DNA from: Vitellaria paradoxa
Taxonomy: Eukaryota; Streptophyta; Magnoliopsida; Ericales; Sapotaceae
Length of the DNA: 64,000 bases
Direction: 5' to 3'
Assembly: GCA_019916065.1 (NCBI GenBank)
Contig: CM034243.1
Coordinates: 28,236,147 to 28,300,146 of the forward strand
Part shown: one piece after another, positions 44,091 through 56,000 of the stretch
How positions within the stretch are numbered: the first letter of the stretch is position 1
Layout of the letters: each line of letters opens with the position of its first letter
Notes under the pieces: generated by a model
Told to the model about the DNA's origin: nothing
Database searches by the model: none
Seen by the model: the letters and a program-made list of their open reading frames with translations, nothing else
Position numbers and translations under genes: made by a program

Positions 44091-46250
44091 ATGAATATGG
44101 ACTGTGGAGATAATGAAATTGAATTATAGAAATTGACCTTCAAAAATCTACTGGAGGTAACGAGCTATTGTAAGTTGGGTTTTCTTCTAAAGTTACAAGT
44201 GATAAGGTGGTTGAGTTAGTTTGCAAGCCATTTGTGGGGATAGAGTTCAATACAGTTGAATTAAGTTATGCATTTTGGCAAAAATATGAATGTAATATTG
44301 GATTTGGTGATCGAATTAGAAGAACAAACAAAAGAAATGATAGAATGATGACATTTAGGACGTATGTATGTTTTAGGCAGGGCAAAAAGTCTGAAGATCT
44401 GTGGCACATGCATTCCAAACATTGTGTAGAAATAAGATGTGATTTTGGTGTTCTTATAAGCAGTTCTTTGAGCAAAGAAAAAGGAAAATAGTATGTGACA
44501 TCCTTCATAGAAAAGCATAATCATGAGTTAGAAGGTAAACAAATCACTTATTAGCTTAGAGCACATCAAGACGTTAATGAAGTCCAAGCATGTGCTATTG
44601 CTATCACATAAGAAACGAGCCTTGGTTGAAAACGACATACAGGTATATGAGCATAGAAGCAAGGGGCTCAAAAAATATAGGCTTCACTAGGGAGGATGTG
44701 AAATAATACCTACGCACTAAATACCTAAAACATATGGAACTAGGAGAAGCTACTATCATTTTAGAGTACTTTCAAGAACAGTCCAAGAAAAGTCTTTTCT
44801 TTCATGAGTTCCAACTTGATTGTACAGGAAAAATAACCAATATGTTTTGGGTCAATTCAAAGATGCTAGTTGACCATCAAGCCTTCGGTGATGTGGTAAT
44901 GTTCGACACCACTTTTGGCACTAATGAAGATTCTCAACCTCTCAGAGTTTTCACTGGTTTTAACAACCATAGACAAATAGTAATATTTGGCGGTACCTTA
45001 TTATTTGACGAGACTGCAGCCTCCTTCGCATGGTTTTTCAAAATATTTCTTCAGTGTCACAAGAATAAAAAAAAAAAAAACCTACAGTGATATTTACAGC
45101 CCAAGATGCAGTAATAGGAAAGGCTTTAGAAGTTGTGATGCCTACGGTATGTCATGGACTATGTACTTAACATATTGGTTAGACTGCATTAAAGAACTTG
45201 GCTAGTATTTTAAAAGAAAACACAAAATACTTTATATCAGAACTTCATAGTTGCATGTATGACTTCCTTGACATTGATGAGTTTGAGCAAAAGTGGAGAA
45301 ACATATGGAAAAGTTTGACCTTTTTGGAAATAAGTGGCTTAATGGACTTTATCAGAAGAAGCATCAATGATGTATTGCTAACATGAAAGATACATTCATT
45401 GTCGAGGGTAAAACTAATATTGGGAAGTGGGCTAACTATGAAAATTTCTTCTAAGGATTCGAGATATTTTTGGCATACGTTCAAGAAAAGGAATTGCAGA
45501 GTGATTGTGAGTCTAGGCAGAGTTTTCGTCACCTTACAATCAAGAATTCTATCATCTTAAAGCTAGCTACAGAAGTATACACCCCTAACATATTTAGGCT
45601 TTTTAATGAATAATTTAATTTGGAGCATAAAATTTGGTTGGACAAGAATGATCCTATTGAAAGTTTCCACGTGAGGATTGTAAATGAAATGGATAAGGCA
45701 TACAAGATCAACTTCGACCCATCGTTAATGACAATTTCTTGTACATATTGCTTATATGAGATGTGTGGATACCTCTGTGCACATATTTTAAGGGTATTCA
45801 ATGTGTGTCGTATTCATGAAATTCCAAATAAGTACATTATGAAAAAGTGGACTAGTCATACGAAAAATGGCCTCATTTTTGGTGCAAGTCCTCCCCCTAG
45901 CCTGATAGATGCACAGTTGGTCAACATCTTGTGTTCAAAATTTTTGCAGTTAGCATATTGCACTGTTGGAAACAATGAGGCATTTAAGAATGTTCACCAT
46001 CTTATAAGCGAGGGTTACTTTCTTATGGATAAGTATGACATGTTTGGGGGCAAGAAGTAAAGATGCTACAATAGTAGATTCTCTAACTTTTCTTAACCCC
46101 ATAGACCTTGGAGTTACAGGGCTAAAAAAGAAAGATATCTGCAAAAGTGTACACAAGCGTGGAAATGTGTCATGCATGGAAAAAGTAAAGGGAATGAGAA
46201 AGACTCAATAATTGAAGCAAAGGAGAATTGGCTTATAATCTATTGTAGCT
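44091..46250 (+). pseudogene. FAR1/FHY3-related (FRS) pseudogene
   Basis: Plus-strand frames together trace the FAR1-related plan. The FAR1 DNA-binding part reads CKPFVGIEF and AFWQKYECNIGFG (44220-44490) and then breaks at a stop. A MULE-transposase-like core shows FWVNSKMLVDHQAFGDVVMFDTTFGTNED, HHRQ-like and GGTLLFDETAASF (44734-45060). A C-terminal part contains a SWIM zinc finger with C-YEMCGYLCAHILRVF (45740-45800). Several frame changes and stops, for example after 44491, 45090 and 45386, preclude one protein. Intact relatives are nuclear transcription factors derived from Mutator transposases. No MULE ends were found, so a dead host-gene copy is more likely than an element. Confidence 0.8.
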
Positions 46251-47632
46251 AAGGTTGAATCATTATCACAAGTACAACCCTCTTGTGAAAATTATTAAGT
46301 TGTTAATATGTTCATTTTTAGCTTTTAGTTAGGCTGTACTGCAGTTTATGATATCTTGTGGAATACAATCTTAGTAAAATACTTATAATTGATTAATTTG
46401 TTCATTTTTAAGGTTATTGAAGGACAAGTAAATAACGATGATGACAACCTTGTACATTTAACACTCTAGTAGCCATTGGTATGGAAGTTTTTGAGTAAAG
46501 TTTTTGATATTCTAGCTTTTGGGTAAAGTTTTTGGTTTGTTTTTGTTGGCTAAAATTTGTTGTTTTGTGACACTGGTCTTTAAATAAATATATACTTATA
46601 ATTTATTACAGATAAATCTCATCCAACCAGTTGAGTTAAGGTGACTAACTTGTTATAGGTGAGCATATATTGCATTAAACATAGTAGATGTGTAGGTATA
46701 TTTATTACTTTTTGAACATGACTCCTGTTACTAGAATTCTGGGATATATATCTAATGTCTTTTATATTGTAAAGTTAAATAGGACTTGAGGATATATTTT
46801 TTAATTATGCAAGGACTTCTTGTAAATTCTCCCATGTGTTAATAAAGTTATTTTAATACTTCCATTCTCTTTGAAAATTCTAATTTTATGTTTAGTCTTT
46901 GAGCTAAGCATATTTGAACAATTAGTTTTTTTAGCCTTTGAGTTGAACATTATATTTAGTTTATGAGGATGGTGGGAAAGGGGTTGTAAGATTTTCTCCC
47001 CATTTTTTGCTATAAAGGGAAAGAAGGAAAGATAAAAATAAAAATAAAAAAAAAATTAGGTTGAAAAAATATTTAAAAATAATAATAATTATGTTTGAAA
47101 AAATGTTTAGGAAACCAGTTTTGTGGATTAGTAGAGGAAACTAGTTTTCTTCTCTCCATTATCTTTACCAAAGTGTAGGAAACCAATTTTGTAGATAGTA
47201 CTTGTCTAAGTTAGAAACTATTCTGTAAATTAGTAGCTAAAAAGAAAAGGCTAGCTATTGTAGTTATTTGTAATTAAAAAAATAATAGGTTGCTTAGGAG
47301 AACATTTTTCAATTCATAACTTCTTTCTGTCATGCATTTATGAGTCATTCATTGATTATCATTTATGGGCTAATGAAAATGTATTTAAATAGCCACTTAA
47401 TTTTGTATATTCTTGTGCAGGAAAAAATATTTATTTTGTTTATTCATACGCAGAAAAGTCATAGAAGTGCTTATATTGGATATCTATATTTATTGTTGAG
47501 GATCCAACTTGCTATGCTTATCTGTGTCCATTAGTACTGAAAAGATAGTGAAAATGCTACTGGAAAAGAGATGCTGCTAGTTTTGAGATTCAAAGTGATG
47601 CTACTTGTTCTATTTTTTTGGTTTCTCAACAG
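46251..47632. other. AT-rich intergenic DNA
   Basis: No gene recognised. TTTCTCAACAG just before 47633 looks like a kept intron end of the L23 fragment, but no earlier L23 exon could be found here. Confidence 0.45.
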
Positions 47633-47902
47633 GTTGCCGTCAGCTTGTGTCGGTAACATGGTGATGCCCACCGTTAAGAAGAGGAAGCTTGATCTGACGA
47701 AGATGGTGATGCCTGCCGTTATCATCCACAAGCGCAAGCCTTGGTGCTGAAGGGATGGTGTCTCATGTACTTCGAAGATAATGTTGGTGTCATTGTGAAT
47801 CCTAAAGGAGAAATTAAAGAATTGGCAATCACGGGCCCAATTGCAAAGGAGTGTGCTGATTTATGGCTAAGGATTGCAAATACTGCAAATGCAACTGTTT
47901 AG
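47633..47902 (+). pseudogene. RPL23: ribosomal protein L23 (uL14) pseudogene fragment
   Basis: The segment encodes the C-terminal half of cytosolic 60S protein L23: [29 protein letters not shown], then, after a frame change, [15 protein letters not shown] and [13 protein letters not shown], ending at TAG 47900-47902. A TGA at 47748-47750 and a one-base loss close to 47763 (the GGTGTCTCATG region) break the frame. It begins right after a polypyrimidine tract and AG, at a place where an exon could start, so it is probably a copied genomic piece rather than a retro-copy. Confidence 0.85.
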
Positions 47903-49630
47903 TGAGTGACCCACAAGTGTTTTAAAACATTAGTTTTGTTTGTTTTGGTCTATAATTTTCTAATTTGATGTGTTTTTGTAGCTTTGGTTATTGTTATTGG
48001 TTAGGACCTTTGTCTGAGTAGAGATGTTTGTTTACAGCTTATGAAGATGGTTATTTGGCTATGTTTATTATTATTTGTTTTCGGAGGAGACAATATTCCC
48101 GCCATAAAAAAAAAAAAAAATTGTTGTGTAGGGTTGTTTGTCAAATTGTTGCTTGTTGTATGCCTAGTTTGAGGTATGGTTTGATTGCATAGGCCTGTTT
48201 TGTTTCTTGTTTCTTTTCATTGTTGCTAGTAAGTTGCTAATTGCCTAAACTTCATTGAATTCATGGGGTACGTTCCAAAAAAATTTGTACTTAATTTTAT
48301 TTTATTAATATATTTTTTATCACTCAAAAAAAGAAAAGTCATGGCAGCATGTTTCCTTTCCACATTGCATAGCATTGTTGTTAGTAAGTTGCATATCATT
48401 TTTGCTTTTAATTTCATCCACAATTGTAACAAAAATGTGAAATAAAATTTCAAATTAAACAATTTAATTTACAATTCCATCTAAAGCTGGAGGCTTAGGA
48501 CTTAATTTAATTCCATCATTTGTCAAAACATTTGTACATTCGCTTACGTTATGAGCAACAAAATAGTTAGACTACAAGAAGTTTGAAAATCAGTCTTCCA
48601 AATAGTGAAACTACTAAACAAGCAATGTTGAAGCTGTGCCAAATAAGGGCAAACCACAATGAAGTTTGTACTTTAATTCAAGTAAATAGGAGGTTCATTC
48701 CAATTCTTCTTATGTTTTGTGAGTCAAATAGGCTTAAGCTTAGACCTTTCCACTTCTAAGCATGAATTTCAAGTCTTCTATTCCAATCTTATGTATTTTC
48801 TCACCTTTTCATGCCGTCATCGTGCTACTTTCAAACACAAATTCAGAGCCACATGCCCTTTATGCTTTTGTCGTCTAGCCCAATTCTTCATGGTGATTAA
48901 TTGCATCTAGAGGGAACTTTGCTGAGCCACAAATTTCCTTCAAATTGCAACAAAAAATTGGATTTCAAAACTTCTATTGGCATTATATATTTTTGAAGCT
49001 CCAAGATAGTAATCTACTCAACTCAAGGGGATATAAACTTAATTTGAGAATTAAAAGCATCCTATTGTTGTGTTGATGAATTAGACTAAAGCATGATCAA
49101 TGATGCAGCTTTGAGGCGTGTCAAAATTTTTGTCTTTGAAATTGTTATCACCCCAACAATGAGCTATTGTGTTAAAAACAATAAACCTCTAGGACACAAC
49201 AAACTCTAAAAATGCCCCGAGTTTGTAGATAGCAAATTCTAAAAACTCCTTTGAATAACTTCTTCATTGTCGAACTTGAGTTTGACAAACTTTTTTAAGC
49301 AGCTAAGAATCGTTATTCAAACCAACTACAAGAAATCAATATTTATAAAATTCAAGTGACATCTAAAATAATGGTCATATCTCTTGAACAATCCAAAAGC
49401 CAAGTTTGTTCGCTTCAACAACCACAAATAGTTAAACGTTATCACAGTTAGTGGCTTTTAAATTGAAATCAATAGGAAACTATAGACAATTAATTTCAAT
49501 TCTAAAAATTAAATTAATTACACCTGCCAAGTGCCGTCATTAGATGTTCCCAAGCAGTCTTTAATAGAAGTAATTATTCTTTTTAAAGCAATAACAAGGG
49601 ACAACCCAAACATCCAAAAAAGAAAAGTAA
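47903..49630. other. intergenic DNA, nothing recognised
   Basis: No supportable gene. Short frames match no family. A poly-A run lies at 48107-48120. Confidence 0.4.
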
Positions 49631-49636
49631 TGCAAA

Positions 49637-50100
49637 CTATATCTCAATACTTTCAACTTGTTGCAATTTAAAACCCACCTTAGCAGCACTAAACAATATT
49701 GTTGTATGCACATTGTGTCCGCATCCATGTGCTTTCCTATCAATTTTACTCCTATGCTCCCAGTCAACTAACTCCTATAAATAACCAAAAGAAGAAATGA
49801 CAAGAAAGAGAACCACTGAATATATATATATACACTTGTATGTATATGTAAAGAAAGTTGGGGGTGGATTGCACACTGCCTGGAAAGGGAATGTGTCCAT
49901 ATCGACACGAATAGTGTCAACAGGGCCAGAACCAGAGCCAATTTAGGCGACCAAATTAGTGGCAAGTAGGTACATGTAAGAGATGCCAAGTGTGTCCAGT
50001 TCTTTACAAATGAAAGCACTGGTGTTGTGTTCTTCATATCTGAGTTATGGGTTTTCATGGATTTTTCTTCTAATGGAGACCAGCCAATCTTTATCTCTTT
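49637..50100 (-). pseudogene. IAA-amino-acid hydrolase (ILR1-like) pseudogene fragment
   Basis: Minus strand. The first exon-like part (about 50097-49880) reads DKDWLVSIRRKIHENP, stop, LRYEEHNTSAF, CKELDTLGISY, and then RVDMDTFPFQ. A 105-bp intron-like gap (49879-49775, GC...AG ends) leads to ELVDWEHRSKI and HGCGHNVHTTILFSAAK (49774-49640). This is the N-terminal metal-binding part of M20 amidohydrolases that release auxin from amino-acid conjugates. TAA at 50047-50045 and 49945-49943 interrupt it, the usual HACGHD-type motif has Asn for the last Asp, and the rest of the enzyme is missing. A dead duplicate fragment. Confidence 0.8.
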
Positions 50101-51264
50101 TGGCTGAGCTCAGAATTGATCTTGTGTAGTTCCAATTAGAGCTGCCCTAAGTGGCGTATAGTGTAAAGAACAACCATAGAAGCAAAACGGTCAAAACATA
50201 AGAACCAATGGAAACACCTATATCTCCTGCAAAGCTTAAAGTCAAGAACTACCTTTTTTCAATAAGTGATTTGTTTGAACGATAAAAGACAAAGTGACAC
50301 TTCCCCAGAAATGCAAAGGAGGTGGCTCGGCCACCATACATCAGTTAGACTTCAAAGAGAACTCACAAGAAAATGTCTCTCTGCTATCCTCTATAGAGTA
50401 CTGAATGAAAAGAAAGAATGAGAACGCGAGGGGGACGATAATTTTATAGCATTGCCAAAAAGATTGAATGACGTCGTTTAACTGAAATTGCCCCCGACTT
50501 CAACCCCTTTTTCGGTGTTACCACTTAATGGAAAATTTGTTTTCGATCTCCAATTGAGATTTTAACAGTTGGATTATTTGAAATGAGTATAAAAGCTCGA
50601 TGCGAGATTTCTTCTCTTCCCAGCAGCGAAGCTCTGTCAAACGAAGAACTTTGAAATGCATTTGATTGGTTAAAAAGTTGTTTTTTAATTTGAACCATTA
50701 GATTGTATCGGATGTTTTAGAAACTATGTCACTTAGCTACCATTATAAGTTTATGTTAGCTTTATGATTGGTTCATATTCACTACTTCCTAAGTCGAAAG
50801 CCCAAAGCTTACATTCAATTCAGAACCAAACGCTTTCTTATGTGATCTTAGTGATGGATGCAGAATTTTTACCCCCTGGGGGCTAGTTTTGGTAAAAATA
50901 AATAAATAAATAAATAAATTTTAGATTATTGGGTGTATTATTCAAAAAGTGTAAAATAATTAGTAAGAATTAAAGAAAATTGATAAAAGTTAGATAAAAT
51001 TAGATAAGTTTGGTAAAAATTAGAACAAAAAAAAAAGTTAAGAAATTTTTAGTGTGGAAAAAATTGAAAAAAATTTTGTCCAAATTTGGCACTCTAAGCA
51101 TATACTTATATTATTTTCTATCAAATATTATTTTTTTAAATATAGTCAATTTTCTATTTGTATTATACCTAATGCTAAGTCTATTCTTCTTCTATTTTTG
51201 GGGGAGGGGGGGAGGGGAGAGTGCGGGAGGAGAGAGAACTTTGAAAATTTTTAATTTATTCTAT
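50101..51264. other. intergenic DNA with a G-rich tract
   Basis: No gene recognised. A short ATAA-type repeat lies near 50898-50920. At 51199-51232 the plus strand is a G-rich purine tract (GGGGGAGGGGGGGAGGGGAGAG) with several G runs, which might form a quadruplex. It lies just left of a family C MITE. Confidence 0.5.
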
Positions 51265-51698
51265 TCCTCTATTTGAAATCATGGATTTAATACGATTTAA
51301 TTTCATTTGATGATAATTTTTACTAATTCTTATGTTTAGAATTAAAATAAAATTTTATAAATTAGATTTGATTTCATTTTATAACTTAAATTTTGGGAAT
51401 TCTACATCATTTTGAAATCTAATCTAGAGCAATAGAATTTAACAAGAATTCATTATTTTCTTATGCCAATTAAGTAGACAAATTTATCTTGATATATCAT
51501 ATGTACCATATTTTATATTTCCTATCGACGTGGTCAAATTTGGTATTTTTCTTAAATTAAAGCAATTCAATTCTTAAATTCAAAATCTATTCTAAATACA
51601 AAATTTTATTAAACAAATAAAATCAAGTCAAATCAAATTAATTGTTTATTTTAAAATCAAATCAATTCTAAGAGATGAATATTTTCAAACAGAGTGTA
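51265..51698 (+). mobile_element. MITE, family C, copy 2
   Basis: Matches the annexin-promoter MITE at 32573-33019 over nearly its full length and in the same orientation. The ends TTTGAAATCATGG and TTTTCAAACAGAGTG are imperfect inverted repeats. Confidence 0.7.
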
Positions 51699-52345
51699 TA
51701 TATATTCTATTAAAAATTAAAAGTTGAGGGGGTCATGGCCTCTACCTACCCTAAGTTTGCCGATGTATGGCCTTCCCTAATGGAGATCAAGAACTCTAAA
51801 ATTCCAAATAAACAATAACATGATCAAAACAATTCAGAATTGTCAGAATAACACATCCAATCTCTAATTATTAATCAGACATGAGTAACATCGATTGGGT
51901 GATTTAGGTTAAATTAGGATAAATTTTATAATATAGTCTAAAAAGTAAAGGTCATAGTGTAATTTCAAAAATTTTAATGTTGCTTTGTGTATTTTTATTA
52001 AACCTAGAGGGTTGTTGGTGTAATTTATCATTTTTTTTTTTTTTTTTGGAAATCCAGTGAACCTAACACCCCACGTAAATACAAATAAACCATACTAATG
52101 TGTATAAAAATCCACAATACAAGCCACTATGTTACTAAAATAACCAAAAATAAAATTAAGCAAAAAATCAATGGACGATTTTTTTTTTTTTATGTTAAAA
52201 ATCAATGGACGCTTGATTATGTACGTCCGTCGTCATTGACCCACCGAACCAAAACCGTTGCCACCATTGAAAATCTGAAAACAAAAGGTCGTTTGAAACA
52301 TTAAAGAGCATGGAATTAGAAATAGGGACAAGAGTTGACTCCGTC
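51699..52345. other. upstream region of the ARM-repeat gene
   Basis: No gene recognised. Poly-T runs at 52031-52048 and 52180-52190. The last 100 bp lead into the TATA candidate at 52351. Confidence 0.4.
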
Positions 52346-52350
52346 TTCCC

Positions 52351-52357
52351 TATATAG
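52351..52357 (+). promoter_or_regulatory. TATA box candidate of the ARM-repeat gene
   Basis: CCCTATATAGCCC is a good TATA context about 725 bp before the ATG at 53080. It implies a long leader, or a leader with an intron. Both CT-rich tracts lie downstream, as is common for plant 5' leaders. Confidence 0.45.
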
Positions 52358-52528
52358 CCCACACGTTAGGCCAATGATAATTGAAGAGAAGAATACTAAA
52401 GATAAATAAACAAATAAGAGGAAGAAGACGAACACACGTCCTTTTACCGGTCAGAGTAATTTGGAGAGAGAAAGAAGATACCTTCCTTCGCAACCTTACA
52501 CACCATTGTTGCTCTACATTTCCTTTAT

Positions 52529-52537
52529 CTCTCTCTA

Positions 52538-52571
<34 letters not shown>

Positions 52572-53075
52572 AGAATTGCAGGCGGTCCTTCCATACGAGC
52601 TTCACCTCCGCCCCCTATCTGTCTGTATGTATGCTTGCTTTTTCTGTCTTTCTGTACCTTGTATCCCACGTTGGTACAAGAAGAATAAGACACCCAAGCA
52701 AATACAAGAAACACCCTTGTCTCGGTCGTCCCCCAATTGATTGGTTCTCGTCCCACACGCTCTCTCTGTCTATATCTATCTACATATACACGTATATAAC
52801 ATTTTCCGTGTAAAACGGATGCCAGGGTTGAAATTACCAGTCTTGAGTACCTTCTCCAGTGTCACAAATTCCATAGTTCTTCTCATTTTTTATCATTATA
52901 CCAGTAAGAGACTGTTTCTCTTCTATCTTGCATTTTACGTTTCAATACAGGACCAAGAAGACAAGTATATACGTATACATACGTTTAGCAGAAACCCAGT
53001 CTCAATCACCTCTTACTAGCTAAACAAACTCTCTCTCTCTCTCTCTTTCTCTTTCTCTCTCTCTCTCTCTCTCTC
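52529..53075 (+). repeat. CT-rich leader with two (CT)n microsatellites
   Basis: Pure CT runs occur at about 52541-52571 and 53029-53074, the second ending five bases before the start codon. Open frames over them (repeats of Ser-Leu or Arg-Glu) are artefacts. CT tracts of this kind are frequent in plant 5' leaders. Confidence 0.75.
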
Positions 53076-53079
53076 AAAC

Positions 53080-56000
53080 ATGGATAATAGAAGATTTTCA
53101 GAGCTAGTTTCAGAGACAATAACGTCTGCAGATGAAGTGGCTTCTCTGGCAAAAGACTCCGAAATCGAAGCAGAGACCTTGGTCGAATTCTCCGCTTTCA
53201 TCGAGAAATTGAGCCCACTTCTCAGTGAATTCAAAGAAAACAATCTCATGGACACAAGTCCGATCCGAAAAGCCGTTCAGTCACTCAAGGCTGACCTCCG
53301 GCGATCCAAAGCCCTGATGAGAAGCGCCGACCGTAAACAACCTCCATCGAACAAGCAGATCGAAGAGGTGACCCACGATCTGGGAAGGTCTTTGGGGCTC
53401 GTCCTCTTCGCTCTTCATGACGTTCCAGCGGCTAGCAAGGAAAAGATTGAATCTTTGCGCAGAGAGATGATGAACGCGAGGTTCAATTCGGGTTCAGAGT
53501 CGGAGTTTGTTAATGATTTTGGAACAGAGGAGACGGGGGAAACAGGGGAAACCGGGGAAACAGAGTGTGAGATTCAGGAGGAAGCTTCAATTGATAGAAT
53601 CACTATGAACATTGACGACGTCGTTTTGCAGCTGAAGTATGGAAACGATGATGAATTCAGGTCTGCGCTTTTGGGATTACACAATTCAATCAGGGACGGT
53701 TCAATCACCAGTGAGTGGATTAGTGATGAAGGAGTAATCCCAATTCTGTTCAATAGGTTGAGTTCGAGTAAACCCAATAATCGGTTGACTATAATTCAGA
53801 TACTAAGAAGCCTCACATCACAGAGTGCCGAAAATAAGGTATATTTGATATCAATTGCAATAGTTCTTTTCGTTTTTTGTTGAAAGTAGCAGTTGTTTGG
53901 GTAAAATATACTTAGAAATTTGTATTTTTCCACCAATCCCACCTCAAGATTTGTACTTCCAACTATGTCAGTGACCGAATTCCTAATGAATTTGGACCGG
54001 ACCTGAAATTCCAACTGTGCTAGGATGGAATTTCTAATGGAATTTGACGGATGAGTGACATTGAAATTAAATAAAATGTACGGGGCAAAGTGTACAATTC
54101 TTCCAATATACTAGTTTCAACAACTCTCATTCTTTACATTTCTTCCGAGCTGCTTGGCTAGTAGTAAGTATATGGATCACTACTTTGGGTATTAGTACTA
54201 TGGCTTTCAACAGAAATGGTTTAAATTTTAACCAATCTGTAGTTGATATTCAAGGCTATGTAATTAATACTTGAGCTGATATCATTAACCATCCTTATTT
54301 CGGTATGGAAGGTATGCATAAATGTAATGCATTTGAAAGTAAAAGTGCTAAAACAGAATTAGCGATAAAATACGAGAGTGCTAAATGAGTTTTACTTTAT
54401 TTATTTATTTTTTGTTTTGTGTGTTGTATTGTTTTGGAGTGTGCAGGAGAAGATGGCAGATGCTGGGTGTTTGTCGACTTTGGTGAAATCTTTGTCCCGG
54501 GATGTGGAGGAGCAGAGGGAAGCCGTGGGGCTTCTGTTGAGTCTCTCGGATGTTTCAGCAGTCAGGAGGAGGGTTGGAAGAATTCAGGGATGTATTCTAA
54601 TGTTGGTTGCTATTTTGAATGGGGATGATCCGGTTGCTTCACATGATGCTGGGAAGTTGTTGAATGCTTTGTCGATCAATACTCAGAATGCTCTTCATAT
54701 GGCAGAGGCTGGTTACTTCAAGCCCCTAGTCCAGTACCTCAAGGAAGGTAATTCCATATGCTTTATTATGCAGAAGAATTTACCCAAAAACAAAAACTAG
54801 AGTGACGTGTCAATAATAGTTTTTGCAATTAGATTGTACGTTAGTAAGTGTTAACAATAAAAGAAAATTCCAAAATTCCAAAATAATGTGTCAATAGCAG
54901 TTTCGTTCACGTGGATATGACTGTGCTCTTGAGCCAGTTCAAGCACCAAAAGCTACTTAATGGGACTGAAAGATTTGATAGCAGACATTCTTTTATCATA
55001 ATTTTGATTTTTACGGGGCTCAGAATATTTTTTTGAAAAGAGAATTTGGAGTCCAACGTCATGGCAATTGGGTTATTGTTTTCGAGGATTCAAAACCATC
55101 CTTTTGTGTCTTTGGAGGACATTTTTCATTATTATTATTAAAAAGAGTTAAAGGACTTACAATATCTTTTCAAAAATACAATTTGGAGTCCAATGTTGTA
55201 ACAATTTGGTCATCATTTTTTAGGTTAAAAACCATCCTTTTGGGCCTTTTCGGAGCGTTTTTCATTATTATTATTATTATTATTATCAAAAACTTAGTTT
55301 TGCTTTCTACCTTTCCAATGAAAAATTAAGGTAGCATTTATTTTATCTTTCTATTTTTTATTTTTGTTTTATATGTTTTATGTTTTAAAAATCTCACAAT
55401 AAGAAAAACAGAAAATATTTTATTTTTTTATTTTGAGATTTTTCTTATTTTAGATTAAAAATGCTCAAAATAATTTTTTGTCATTTTCATTTCATATGTA
55501 AACTCATTATCTATTTTCTAAAATAAAATTTGAAAATACAAGTTATCAAATACGTTTTGAACTGTTTTCTTTATTTTTAAAATGTACAAAATAAAAAATA
55601 AGTTTAAAATAAAAAATAAAAATAAAAAACAAACAGCAGAAAAAAAAACTAAATACCACGTATTTATTGTTTTGGGTTACGTCATTTCTCATTGCACCGC
55701 ATTTAAGTGGGTATTTTCATTGAATTTCCAGAACATAGTTCACAGACTAGATGCGCTGCATGCGCATCACCTTTTGCCTTTCCAGGTTCAGACATGAGCA
55801 AGATTCTCATGGCAACTGCACTTTCAAGAATGGAGCTCACCGATCAAAGCACGGCCTCCCTCGGAGAAGACGGGGCGATCGAACCCCTCGCGAAGATGTT
55901 CAACGGAGGGAAACTCGAATCGAAACTGTCCTCCCTGAGCGCCCTCCAAAAACTATCGAGTTCGAACGAGAACATCAAACGTCTGATAAGCACAGGCATC

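Noticed and set aside
44091..46250. Autonomous Mutator element
   Set aside because: No terminal inverted repeats or 9-bp duplication were found, and the FAR1 and SWIM parts fit a host FRS gene copy better.
53016..53255. Minus-strand open frame with Arg-Glu repeats
   Set aside because: It is produced by the CT microsatellite and the antisense of exon 1 of the ARM gene.
55582..55797. Alternative upstream start of ARM exon 3
   Set aside because: These codons lie before the acceptor CAG at 55783-55785. The phase-1 join with exon 2 restores the conserved LKEGSDMSK run.
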